This document shows positions 18,264 through 26,493 of a stretch of DNA of 64,000 nt, one piece after another. The translations under genes and the position numbers were made by a program. Position 1 is the first letter of the stretch; every line of letters starts with the position of its first letter. The notes under the pieces are model-generated. The model saw only the letters and a program-made list of their open reading frames with translations, was not told the DNA's origin and made no database searches. The stretch lies in the NCBI GenBank assembly GCA_047459075.1, contig VSCH01000007.1, forward strand, positions 24,250 to 88,249. The letters run 5' to 3'. Origin of the DNA: ZC4RG19 sp017577565. Its GTDB lineage: Bacteria; Actinomycetota; Acidimicrobiia; Acidimicrobiales; VFJN01.

Positions 18264-20135
18264 TCAGAACGGCGCGATCGGCTCCCAGTCCTGGCCGACG
18301 AGCTGCCAGGCCCGGTCGCCGTCCCGCACCCGCAGCGTCGTGTCGCCGGCGACGCTCTGCACGTCGATCTGCTCGGGCGTCACCCCGCAGTCGACGAGGT
18401 CCCAGTGCTTGGCGTGCTCGTCGTGGGTGGCCTCGACGACGACGCTGTCGAACGTGCACCGGCGGAAGTCCACCGGGCCCGACGGGTCGACCGGGGCGTC
18501 CGCCAGGACGAGGTCGGTCGCCGCCTCGGTCACGGCCACGTCGTGGAACTCGAGCAGCGCGCCGTCGTCGGACGCCGTGACCGCGGTGAGCCGGATCGCC
18601 GTGTCGCAGTCGTGCAGCTCGACGCCGTGGTACTGGTAGGCGTTGGCGTAGGCCCCGTGGGCGATGCCGGTGTGGCACCGGTAGGCCGTGAACCGGTCGA
18701 TCGGGTGGGTGAGCGAGGTGTTCTGCCACACCCGGATGCCGTTGACCTCGTTGTTGTGGGCGAGGCAGTCCTCGAAGGCCCACACGCCGACCGAGTCGTT
18801 GGTCCAGAAGAACCCGGCCGAGTCGGGGCCGTGGACGCCGGTGGCGACGCAGCCCCGCATGGCGCACGACAGCGGCTCGTCGCTCTGGGCGGCGAAGAAC
18901 CCGTTGGTCGAGTAGCGGTCCCGGCCGTCGACGTGGACGTCGGAGGCGATGCAGCCCTCGTAGACGACGTAGTCCGACGAGTCCCCCAGGTCCCACCAGT
19001 AGGCGTCGCCCCGGGTGGCGTGGCTGGCGCAGGCCCGGAAGGTGATGCCGTTCGAGGAGTGGGGCACGAAGGCGTGGGCGCCGCAGTCGTGCACGACGAC
19101 GCCCTCGACGACGACGCCCTCGGTCGTGCGGCCGCCGTGGTGCCAGTGGAGGGCGTAGCGGCCCTCGACGCTGGTGGGCTCGTCCCGGTCGTTGGGCTGG
19201 TTGGGGCCGAGGTGCCGCAGCTCGACCCAGGCGATGGACGCCGCCCGGAAGTCGGCCGGCGCGTGCATCTCCTGGTGCAGGTGGATGACGTGCGCCCGGT
19301 GGTCTGGCGTGCCCTCGATGACGACCGACCGGGTGAGGTTGATCACCTCGGCGTGCCACCGGTCGGCGACGACCGGGTGGTCGTGCTCCAGCGGCGCCTC
19401 CAGCTCGACGGTCGTGCCCTCCACCGCGGCGACGGTCACCCGGTCGAAGCGGGTGTGGTGGTCCTCGTCGGAGCGGGGCGCGGTGGGCGTGACGACGACC
19501 TCGTCGCCGGGCCGCCAGCCGGTGGCGTCCTCGACCGTGATGCGCCGGTCGCCGGCGGCGGCCGGCGCGGTCAGGCGGGTCCAGGCCGTCTTCGGCGCGC
19601 CCCGGGCGTCGAGCCGCCCGGCGCCCACCACCCACAGCCCGACGTCGGTGTCGAGCACCTCGTGGGTGCCGCCGCCGACGAAGGCCGCCTCGTCGACGTC
19701 GACGAAGGTGAGCCGCATCGTGCGGGCCGGGTCCGGCTGGTGGAGCCGCAGGGTGCCCTCCACGACGACGTTGCCGGCCGTGGTCACCTGCGCCCCGTCG
19801 GCCAGCGCCCACGTCTCCCCCGCCGGCACCGTGAACCCGTCGGGGAAGTGCTCGCCGTCCTCCAGCACCCGGTCGACCGCCGCCGTCGCCTCGGCCTCGC
19901 CGGTCGTGGGGGCCGGCGGGGCCGGCGGCTCGTGGTGGTGGTGGCCGGTCGTCGTCGGCCGCTTCCCCCGCCCGGCGGCGTCGTCGCCCCCGCGGCTGCA
20001 GGCGGCGAGCAGGGCGGCGGCCGCGCCGCCGGCCAGCAGCGCCCGGCGGGTGATGAGCACCGGGCCGTCGCCGCCGCGCCGCCGGGGGCCGTGCCCGCGG
20101 CCGGTGGTCCGGTCACCGCGCTGCGGTTCGATCAT
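18264..20135 (-). CDS. Lipoprotein with G8-like and right-handed beta-helix domains
   Basis: A 623-residue exported protein. The N-terminus has a twin-arginine-like signal (TRRALLAGG, 29-37) ending in a lipobox with acceptor C46 (LLAAC), so it may be a Tat-exported lipoprotein. After a Pro-rich linker with a GHHHHEPP run comes a G8-like region (about 95-215: DGFTVPAGETWALADGAQVTTAGNV, TGWRPGDEVVV). A long series of short Cys-, His- and Gly-rich parallel beta-helix coils (about 250-600) follows. Such folds bind or cleave polysaccharides (CEMIP/TMEM2 relatives, polysaccharide lyases). Position in the glycan locus supports a role on the secreted polymer. GGAG precedes ATG 20135; TACCAT (20190-20195) may be its -10. 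Confidence 0.7.
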   Translation of the reverse strand: MIEPQRGDRTTGRGHGPRRRGGDGPVLITRRALLAGGAAAALLAACSRGGDDAAGRGKRPTTTGHHHHEPPAPPAPTTGEAEATAAVDRVLEDGEHFPDGFTVPAGETWALADGAQVTTAGNVVVEGTLRLHQPDPARTMRLTFVDVDEAAFVGGGTHEVLDTDVGLWVVGAGRLDARGAPKTAWTRLTAPAAAGDRRITVEDATGWRPGDEVVVTPTAPRSDEDHHTRFDRVTVAAVEGTTVELEAPLEHDHPVVADRWHAEVINLTRSVVIEGTPDHRAHVIHLHQEMHAPADFRAASIAWVELRHLGPNQPNDRDEPTSVEGRYALHWHHGGRTTEGVVVEGVVVHDCGAHAFVPHSSNGITFRACASHATRGDAYWWDLGDSSDYVVYEGCIASDVHVDGRDRYSTNGFFAAQSDEPLSCAMRGCVATGVHGPDSAGFFWTNDSVGVWAFEDCLAHNNEVNGIRVWQNTSLTHPIDRFTAYRCHTGIAHGAYANAYQYHGVELHDCDTAIRLTAVTASDDGALLEFHDVAVTEAATDLVLADAPVDPSGPVDFRRCTFDSVVVEATHDEHAKHWDLVDCGVTPEQIDVQSVAGDTTLRVRDGDRAWQLVGQDWEPIAPF

Positions 20136-20199
20136 CGCTCCGCCCCTCGTGCCGCCGTGGCCCGGGCGGGGGTCGCCCGGCCGTCGCGCATGGTACGGG

Positions 20200-20877
20200 T
20201 CACCGCCCCACCTGGCCAGGTCGGGCCGCCGCGCCGGCCGCCGGCGCCCACGGCGACGGGGTGAGCGGCTCGGCCTCCCACCCGGCCGGCAGCTCGGGGA
20301 CGGTCCACGCCGGGTCGGGACGCCACCGGTGCCAGGGCTCGTCGAAGGGCGGGGCGCCCTCGAGCACCATCGCCGTCGCGGTGCGGGCCGCGTCCCGGAT
20401 GGCGGCCACCTCCTCCGGCCCGAAGAACCCGTCGGACGCCGCCCGGCGCAGCTCGTCGTCGTCCTTCACCTCGACCCGCCGCCGGTCGGGGCCGATGACG
20501 ACGTCGAGCGTCTGGTCCATCGAGTCGAAGCCGACGGCGGTGCGGCGCAGCGGCTCCTGCACGTTGACGTACCACCCCCGGAAGTCGTCGAACGACCGCC
20601 CCCAGCGGAGCATGACCGAGAACCCGGCACCGGCCGGCACGACGTGGAGGGCCGCCCGGTCGCGCCAGCGGTCGGGGGCCAGGCCGACCTCGTCGCGGAT
20701 CGACCGGGTGACCCGCCCGGCGGCGTCCGCGGGGGCGAGGAAGCGGGTGCCCGCCGGCACGTAGAGGACGGTGCGGTCGGGCCGGTCCTCGACGACGACC
20801 ATCGGCGTGACCGCCCGGAACCGGCCGCCGCGGTGCTGGCGGACGACCACGGTGGCGCCGGGCGGCCACCGGCGCAC
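20200..20877 (-). CDS. DUF402-domain protein
   Basis: A 225-residue protein of the DUF402 family (FomD/ntdP-like phosphohydrolase fold). Landmarks are the start RWPPGATVVVRQ, GWYVNVQEPLRRT and, after FDSMDQTLDVVI, the metal-binding acidic cluster ending VEVKDDDELRRA, which matches the conserved D-x-x-L-D-x-x and K-D-x-D-E-L motifs. Members hydrolyse nucleoside di/triphosphates or CMP/GMP adducts; FomD hydrolyses cytidylyl phosphonates. Location directly after a cytidylyltransferase gene (5-nt gap) makes a CDP/CMP-linked substrate attractive, but this is inference. Start GTG 20877 avoids overlap with the previous gene. Confidence 0.8.
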   Translation of the reverse strand: MRRWPPGATVVVRQHRGGRFRAVTPMVVVEDRPDRTVLYVPAGTRFLAPADAAGRVTRSIRDEVGLAPDRWRDRAALHVVPAGAGFSVMLRWGRSFDDFRGWYVNVQEPLRRTAVGFDSMDQTLDVVIGPDRRRVEVKDDDELRRAASDGFFGPEEVAAIRDAARTATAMVLEGAPPFDEPWHRWRPDPAWTVPELPAGWEAEPLTPSPWAPAAGAAARPGQVGR

Positions 20878-20882
20878 GGGGC

Positions 20883-21653
20883 TCAGTCCCAGACCCGCCA
20901 GGGGGCGCCGGCCTCCCACAGCTCCTCGAGGCGCTTCTTGTCGCGCAGCGTGTCCATGCACTGCCAGAACCCCTCGTGCCGGTAGGCCATGAGCTGCCCG
21001 TCCTTGGCCAGCTGCTCGAGCGGCTCGCGCTCGAACTGGGTGTCGTCGCCGGCGATGTAGTCGAACACGCCCGGCTCCAGCACGAAGAAGGCGCCGTTGA
21101 TCCAGCCCTCGCCCGTCTGGGGCTTCTCGTTGAACTCGACGATCTGGTCGCCGTCGAGCTCGAGGTGACCGAAGCGGGCGGGGGGCCGGGTGGCCGTCAG
21201 GGTGGCGAGCTTGCCGTGCGAGCGGTGGAACTCGACGAGCTTGTGGAGGTCGACCGTCGACACGCCGTCGCCCCAGGTGATCATGAACGTGCCGTCACCC
21301 AGGTAGGGCTTGAGGCGCTTGATGCGGCCGCCGGTCGCCGTGTACATGCCGGTGTCCACCAGGTCGACCCGCCAGTTGGGGCCGGTGTCGCCGTGCATGG
21401 GCGTGACCGACCCGGTCCGCATGTCGACGGTGATGTCGGTGGTCAGCGACGCGTAGTCGACGAACCAGCGCTTGATGTACTCGCCCTTGTAGCCGAGGGC
21501 GATGACGAAGTCCTCGAAGCCGAAGTGCTCGTAGTAGCGCATGATGTGCCACAGGATCGGCTTGCCGCCGATCTCGACCATCGGCTTCGGCTTCTCGACC
21601 GTCTCCTCGGCGAGCCGGGTCCCGAGCCCGCCGGCGAGGATGCCTACCTTCAT
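20883..21653 (-). CDS. rfbF: Glucose-1-phosphate cytidylyltransferase
   Basis: A 256-residue sugar nucleotidyltransferase that makes CDP-glucose from CTP and glucose-1-phosphate. The nucleotide-binding signature GILAGGLGTRL with EKPKPMVEIGGKPILWHIM at the N-terminus, YKGEYIKRWFVDY, MITWGDGVSTVD and FNEKPQTGEGWINGAFFV are all characteristic of RfbF/DdhA, and the length is typical (about 257). A strong ribosome binding site (GGGAGG) precedes ATG 21653, which overlaps the preceding methyltransferase gene by ATGA. The usual next enzyme, CDP-glucose 4,6-dehydratase, is not in this operon. Confidence 0.95.
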   Translation of the reverse strand: MKVGILAGGLGTRLAEETVEKPKPMVEIGGKPILWHIMRYYEHFGFEDFVIALGYKGEYIKRWFVDYASLTTDITVDMRTGSVTPMHGDTGPNWRVDLVDTGMYTATGGRIKRLKPYLGDGTFMITWGDGVSTVDLHKLVEFHRSHGKLATLTATRPPARFGHLELDGDQIVEFNEKPQTGEGWINGAFFVLEPGVFDYIAGDDTQFEREPLEQLAKDGQLMAYRHEGFWQCMDTLRDKKRLEELWEAGAPWRVWD

Positions 21654-22894
21654 GGGAACCTCCCTGGCCGTCCGGCACCCGGGGCGCCGGAGGTGGCGGT
21701 CGGATGGACGAGGTGCATCGGCGAGCGGACCTGTGTCGGCAGGCCGAGCTCGGCCAGCTGGGCCCCGATCTCGTCGACGTAGACCGGGTTGAGGACGATC
21801 GCCGTGGCGGGCGGGTCGGCGACCAGGTCGGCCGGGGCCACCACCGGGTGGCCCGACACGGGGACGTGGCGGCCCCGCTTGTGGGGGTTGATGTCGACGG
21901 CCGCCCGGATCCGGTCCGTCCCCTCGACGGTGGTCAGGAACGTCACCCCCTTCGAGCCGGCGCCCCACAGCACGACCGGTCCCCGCGCGGCGGCCTCGGC
22001 CACCAGCTCGGCGGCCGCCTCCAGCAGCAGCCGGGCCTGCTCGCCGAAGCGCCGGGCGGCGGCGACGATCGCCTCGACGCGGGCGCCGTCGCCGGGGTCG
22101 GCGGCGGGCAGGCCGGCCGCCCGGGGGTCGTCGGCCCGGACCGCGTCGGCCCACAGGAACTGGTCGCCGAACGCCGTGCCGGCCCGCAGGAGGCGCAGCC
22201 CGGCGTCCGCGGCCAGGCGCCGCAGGGCCGGGGCGGTGACGTGGTGGACGTGCTCGTAGATGACGTCCCAGAGCGCGACCCGGTCGACGAGGTACCAGCC
22301 GTCGGGCACCTCGAGGTAGGCGACGCCGCCCGGCTCGAGGCCCCGGGCCACGGCCCCGACGAGCTCGGTCGGGTCGGGGACGTGCTCGAGGACGTGGCGG
22401 GCGCACACGAGCCGGCCCCGGAACGAGCCGTCGGTGGGGAACTCCCGGGCCTCGATGGTCACCCGGGGGTCGAGGTCGGTCGCCCGGGCCGGGTCGTGGC
22501 TGGGGTCGTAGCCCCGGCCCCGGTTGCCGCCCAGCCGGCACAGCAGCGACAGGAAGTCGCCGCTGCCGGGGCCGATCTCGACGACGTCGACGTCCCGCAG
22601 GCCGTGCTCGTCGACGAGCCGGCGGGCGACGCCGGTCGCGTAGCGCTGGAACGCCGGCGAGAAGTGCAGGGAGTTCTCGTACTGGGGCGAGTAGCCGAAC
22701 ACCGCGGGGTCGAAGGCGGTGTTGGTCATCATCCCGCAGGCCGTGCACACGGCCAGGCGCACGTCGCCGCGGGGCGCGGCGAGCGCCGCGTCCCGGTCGG
22801 GCCACAGGGCGTTGCACAGGGCGGGCAGGTCGTCGTGGGCGTAGAAGCCCTCGAGGGCGGTCGAGGTGCAGGCGGGGCAGGCGGGGGCGGCCAT
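21650..22894 (-). CDS. SAM-dependent sugar C-methyltransferase, copy 1 of 3
   Basis: A 414-residue enzyme of the NovU/TylC3/EryBIII type. The N-terminal zinc-binding domain has C6-x2-C9 and C50-x2-C53, the SAM-binding domain has VVEIGPGSGDFLSLL near residue 100 and VLEHVPDP, and the C-terminal domain has LWGAGSKGVTFLTTV and VDINPHKRGRHVPVSG. These enzymes put a methyl branch on a keto-nucleotide sugar carbon. ATG 22894 is preferred (AGGG at the right distance); a GTG at 22903 coupled to the previous stop would add three residues. It shares order and domains with the next two genes. Confidence 0.88.
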   Translation of the reverse strand: MAAPACPACTSTALEGFYAHDDLPALCNALWPDRDAALAAPRGDVRLAVCTACGMMTNTAFDPAVFGYSPQYENSLHFSPAFQRYATGVARRLVDEHGLRDVDVVEIGPGSGDFLSLLCRLGGNRGRGYDPSHDPARATDLDPRVTIEAREFPTDGSFRGRLVCARHVLEHVPDPTELVGAVARGLEPGGVAYLEVPDGWYLVDRVALWDVIYEHVHHVTAPALRRLAADAGLRLLRAGTAFGDQFLWADAVRADDPRAAGLPAADPGDGARVEAIVAAARRFGEQARLLLEAAAELVAEAAARGPVVLWGAGSKGVTFLTTVEGTDRIRAAVDINPHKRGRHVPVSGHPVVAPADLVADPPATAIVLNPVYVDEIGAQLAELGLPTQVRSPMHLVHPTATSGAPGAGRPGRFP

Positions 22895-22899
22895 CGCCC

Positions 22900-24087
22900 T
22901 CACACCGCGACGAGCTCCGGGGACAGGCCGCGGCGGGCCAGGTCGCCCCGGATCTCGTCGAGGTAGATCGGGTTCATCGCCACGACGAGGTCGGGGCGGA
23001 TCTCCACCAGGTCGTCCGGGCCGACGATGCGGTGCCCGGTGCCGATCATCGCCTTGCCCTGGCGGTGGGGGTTGATGTCGACCGCGCACGCCACGGCGTC
23101 GTCCATGGCCAGGTTGGTGAGGAAGGACACGCCCTTGCTGCCCGAGCCCCAGATGACCGCGGTGCCGCCGGCCGCCTCGAGGGCGCCGAGCCGCTCGCGC
23201 CAGGCGGCCAGGGTGCGGTCGAAGCGCTCCTCGAACAGCTGCGTGCCCTTGGCCAGCAGGTCGAGGTCGTCCTCGAGGGGGAGGGGCTCGCCGGCGCCCG
23301 GCGTCGTCGACGGCCGGGCCTCGAGCAGCAGGTACTGGTCGTCGTAGGCCCGCTCGACGTGCAGCACCTCGAACCCGCAGGCCCGGAAGAGGCGGGCCAG
23401 CGACCCGGCGCTGAAGTACGAGCAGTGCTCGTAGTAGACGTCCCAGAACGCGCACTCGTCGAGGATGCGCTGGACGTCGGGCAGCTCGAACAGCACGACC
23501 GTGTCGAGCCGGTCGCCGATGCCGTCGCGGATCACCCGCACGAACCGGGCCACGTCGGGGATGTGCTCGAGCGTGTGCCGGCAGACGACCGCGTCGGCCT
23601 CCAGCGGCCCGAAGCGCTCGTCGTAGAACTCGGTGCGGGCCTCGATGCGGTCGGCCAGCTCGGGCCGCAGCCGCTCGGGGTGCAGCCCGGGGTCGATGCC
23701 GACGACCCGCGCCATGCCGGCCTCGACCAGGTACTCGAGGAACTCGCCCTTGCCGCAGCCGATCTCGATGGCCGTGCCGCCGGCCAGGTCGTACTTCTCG
23801 ACCCAGTGGCGGGCCAGCCCGGTGGCGAACTCGACGAACTTGCGGGAGTAGCCCTGGGTCTCCTCGTAGCGGGAGGAGTACTCGGCCAGGCCCGGGTCGA
23901 AGGCCACGTTGGTGAGGAACCCGCACGCCGAGCAGAAGCCGAGCTCCATGTCGCCGCGGGGGTAGGCGACCGCCTCCTCGACGTCGAGCAGCAGGCAGCT
24001 GTTGGTGGGGATGCCCCGCTGGCGGTGGAACACCGAGACGGCGCCGGCCCCGCAGGCCGGGCAGGTGTGGGTGGACGGGGTGCTCAC
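22900..24087 (-). CDS. SAM-dependent sugar C-methyltransferase, copy 2 of 3
   Basis: A 395-residue paralogue of its two neighbours: zinc ligands in C9-x2-C12 and CSAC, SAM motif AIEIGCGKGEFLEYL, the segment RHTLEHIPDV, and the C-terminal VIWGSGSKGVSFLTNL and VDINPHRQGKAMIGTG. It most resembles copy 1 in both SAM and C-terminal motifs, suggesting these two arose by tandem duplication. The GTG start overlaps the stop of copy 3 (GTGA). The likely substrate is a CDP- or dTDP-4-keto sugar made by the operon. Confidence 0.88.
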   Translation of the reverse strand: MSTPSTHTCPACGAGAVSVFHRQRGIPTNSCLLLDVEEAVAYPRGDMELGFCSACGFLTNVAFDPGLAEYSSRYEETQGYSRKFVEFATGLARHWVEKYDLAGGTAIEIGCGKGEFLEYLVEAGMARVVGIDPGLHPERLRPELADRIEARTEFYDERFGPLEADAVVCRHTLEHIPDVARFVRVIRDGIGDRLDTVVLFELPDVQRILDECAFWDVYYEHCSYFSAGSLARLFRACGFEVLHVERAYDDQYLLLEARPSTTPGAGEPLPLEDDLDLLAKGTQLFEERFDRTLAAWRERLGALEAAGGTAVIWGSGSKGVSFLTNLAMDDAVACAVDINPHRQGKAMIGTGHRIVGPDDLVEIRPDLVVAMNPIYLDEIRGDLARRGLSPELVAV

Positions 24088-25316
24088 GGCACGACCTCCG
24101 GCGACGGCACGGGCACGATGAAGCGGCCTCCACGGGCGATGTACTCGGCCTGCTGGGCCAGGATCTCGTCGCGGAAGTTCCAGGCGAGCAGCAGCACGTC
24201 GTCGGGCTGCTCCTCGAGCAGGACCTCGGGCGGCCGCACCGGCTGGTGGGTGCCCGGCATGAGCTTGCCCTGCTTGTGGGGGTTGCGGTCGACGACGTAC
24301 TCGACGAGGTCGGTGCCGAGCCCCGCGTGGTTGAGGAGCATGGCCCCCTTGGCGGCGGCGCCGTAGGCGGCGACCGTCCGCCCCGCGGCCCGCCGCTCGC
24401 GGATCAGCGTCGCCAGGTCGGTGCAGACCCGCCGCACCCGGTCGGCGAAGTCGGCGTAGGCCGACAGCTCGGTCAGGCCCCGCTCGGCCTCCTCGCGCAG
24501 GTAGGCGCGAACGGTGTCGGTGCGGCGGTCGTGGTGGCCGAGGTGCCAGCGGAGGGTGCCGCCGTGCAGGTCGGGGAAGTACTCGACGTCGTTGAGCCAC
24601 AGCCCGTGCCGGCGGGCGAGCGCGTCGACCGCCGTGCACGAGAAGTAGCAGAAGTGCTCGTGGTAGATGGTGTCGAACTCGCAGTGGTCGACGAGGTCGC
24701 GGACGTAGGGGTTCTCGACCGTGATGAGGCCGTCGTCGGCCAGCAGGTGCTTCATGCCGGCCACGAACCCGTTGAGGTCGGGCACGTGGGCCATGACGTT
24801 GTTGGCGATGATGACGTCGGCCCGCTTCCCCTCGGTGACCAGGCGCCGGGCGAGGTCGATGCCGAAGAACTCCCGCAGGGTCGGCACGCCGGCCTCGACG
24901 GCGGCGGCCGCCGGCCCCGGCGACGGGTCGACGCCGAGGACCGGCACGCCGGCCTCGACGAAGTTGCGCAGCAGGTAGCCGTCGTTGCTGGCCACCTCGA
25001 CGACGAGGCTGTCGGGTCCCAGCCCCCGGGACCGGAGGAGGCCGAGGGCGTGCTCGCGGCTGTGCTTCAGCAGGTGGTCGGAGAACGAGGAGTAGTAGTG
25101 GTAGTTGTCGACGAACATCTTCTCCGCCGACACCTCCTCGGTGAGCTGCACCAGCGAGCAGCTCGGGCAGAAGGCGACGCCGAGGGGGAAGCGCTCCTCC
25201 TGCGACAGGTCGGCGCCGGGGTCGACCAGCGCGTCGGGCAGCGGGGTCGTGCCCAGGTCGAGGAACCGCTGCAGGTCGGTGCCGCCGCACGAGCGGCAGG
25301 CGGTGACCGCCGTCAT
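24084..25316 (-). CDS. SAM-dependent sugar C-methyltransferase, copy 3 of 3
   Basis: A 410-residue NovU/TylC3-like enzyme with zinc ligands C7-x2-C10 and CPSC, the SAM motif VVEVASNDGYLLRNF (the variant used by true TylC3/CloU/NovU C-methyltransferases), the segment IIANNVMAHVPDL, the catalytic-type YHEHFCYFS and the C-terminal AYGAAAKGAMLLNHAG. It is closer to characterised 3-C- and 5-C-methyltransferases than copies 1 and 2. ATG 25316 overlaps the stop of the SDR gene (ATGA). Confidence 0.9.
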   Translation of the reverse strand: MTAVTACRSCGGTDLQRFLDLGTTPLPDALVDPGADLSQEERFPLGVAFCPSCSLVQLTEEVSAEKMFVDNYHYYSSFSDHLLKHSREHALGLLRSRGLGPDSLVVEVASNDGYLLRNFVEAGVPVLGVDPSPGPAAAAVEAGVPTLREFFGIDLARRLVTEGKRADVIIANNVMAHVPDLNGFVAGMKHLLADDGLITVENPYVRDLVDHCEFDTIYHEHFCYFSCTAVDALARRHGLWLNDVEYFPDLHGGTLRWHLGHHDRRTDTVRAYLREEAERGLTELSAYADFADRVRRVCTDLATLIRERRAAGRTVAAYGAAAKGAMLLNHAGLGTDLVEYVVDRNPHKQGKLMPGTHQPVRPPEVLLEEQPDDVLLLAWNFRDEILAQQAEYIARGGRFIVPVPSPEVVP

Positions 25317-26362
25317 CGGGCCGCCTCGGGCACGTCCGCGCCCGCCCACCGGAGGTCGGGGCCGAGCCGCCCCTCGCGCTGCAGCCGCTGGATCGTGCGG
25401 ATGCGCATGAGCCGCTCCCCCTCCAGGTCGTCGAGCACGAGCGCCTCGCGCCGGTAGGCGTCGTGGAGCTCCTCGACGCCCGCCCGCACCGTCCAGGTGG
25501 GCCGGAAGGCGGGCAGGACGTCGGCGATCTTGTCGCAGTTCACCCGGTAGTTGCGCAGGTCCGGGCCGGCGGTGTCGGCGAGGGTGATCGTGCTGCCCTC
25601 GACGACCTCCTCGACGATCGCCGCGACGTCGCGGATCTGGTAGTTCTCCGAGGTCCGGCCGACGTTGAAGGCCTCGTCGTGGACGAGCTCCCGAGGTGCC
25701 TCCAGCACGGCGAGGAAGGCCCGGGCGACGTCCTCGACGTGCACCAGCGGCCGCCAGGGCGTGCCGTCGCTCTTCATGAACACCCGCCCGGTGGTGGCCG
25801 CGAACCCGGTGAGGTTGTTGACGACCAGGTCGCCCCGCAGCCGCGGCGACATGCCGTAGACGGTGGCGTTGCGCAGGTACGTGGGGCTGAAGTCGTCGTC
25901 GGCGAGGGCGTGGAGGTCGCGCTCGGAGAGCACCTTGGACTCGCCGTAGGGCGTCACCGGGTGGAACTCGGCCGACTCGTCGAGCATGTCGTCGCCGTGG
26001 GCGCCGTAGAGGCTGCACGACGACGAGAACACGAACCGCTCGACGCCGGCGTCCTTGGCCACCTTGGCGACGTGCACGGTCGCCAGGTGGTTGATGTCGT
26101 AGGTCGTCCGCGGGTGCAGGTCGCCGAGGGGGTCGTTGGAGATGCCCGCCAGGTGGACGACGGCGTCGACGCCCTCCATGTCGCCGACCGTGAGGTCTCG
26201 TATGTCCTTGCGAACGGTCTCGGCCGTCGCCCGCTCCGGCCCGATGCCGCAGTCGTGGAAGAGCATCGAGTCGACGCCCACCACGTCGTGCCCCGCCTCG
26301 AGCAGCATCGGGACCAGCACCGTGCCGATGTACCCGTCGCTGCCGGTCACCATCACACGCAT
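25313..26362 (-). CDS. NAD-dependent sugar epimerase/dehydratase (extended SDR)
   Basis: A 349-residue extended short-chain dehydrogenase with TGSDGYIG (6-13) for NAD binding, the SSSCSLYG segment (113-120) and the catalytic Y139-x3-K143. It is the first gene of the CDP-sugar/methyltransferase operon, so it probably interconverts or dehydrates the nucleotide sugar that is later C-methylated. It could be the missing 4,6-dehydratase step or a reductase/epimerase; motifs do not decide. A TAACGT hexamer about 70 nt upstream is the likely -10 for the operon, which runs to 20200. Confidence 0.88.
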   Translation of the reverse strand: MRVMVTGSDGYIGTVLVPMLLEAGHDVVGVDSMLFHDCGIGPERATAETVRKDIRDLTVGDMEGVDAVVHLAGISNDPLGDLHPRTTYDINHLATVHVAKVAKDAGVERFVFSSSCSLYGAHGDDMLDESAEFHPVTPYGESKVLSERDLHALADDDFSPTYLRNATVYGMSPRLRGDLVVNNLTGFAATTGRVFMKSDGTPWRPLVHVEDVARAFLAVLEAPRELVHDEAFNVGRTSENYQIRDVAAIVEEVVEGSTITLADTAGPDLRNYRVNCDKIADVLPAFRPTWTVRAGVEELHDAYRREALVLDDLEGERLMRIRTIQRLQREGRLGPDLRWAGADVPEAAR

Positions 26363-26431
26363 GCGCGCCCCGCCCGTTGTCCGTGGTCCGCCGTCACCGC
26401 CGCCGGACCGCCCGCCGTGTCACTGTGAGCG

Positions 26432-26437
26432 ACGTTA
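26432..26437 (-). promoter_or_regulatory. Candidate -10 box of the CDP-sugar operon
   Basis: TAACGT within GCTAACGTC on the minus strand. The same 9-mer lies upstream of the 28470 gene and GCTAACCTC lies upstream of the 35907 gene. The implied leader is about 65 nt. Confidence 0.4.
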
Positions 26438-26493
26438 GCAGGTGACGCCGCGGCCGCGCTCCGTGTGGTCGGGGCCACGGCGCCACCTGGGGC

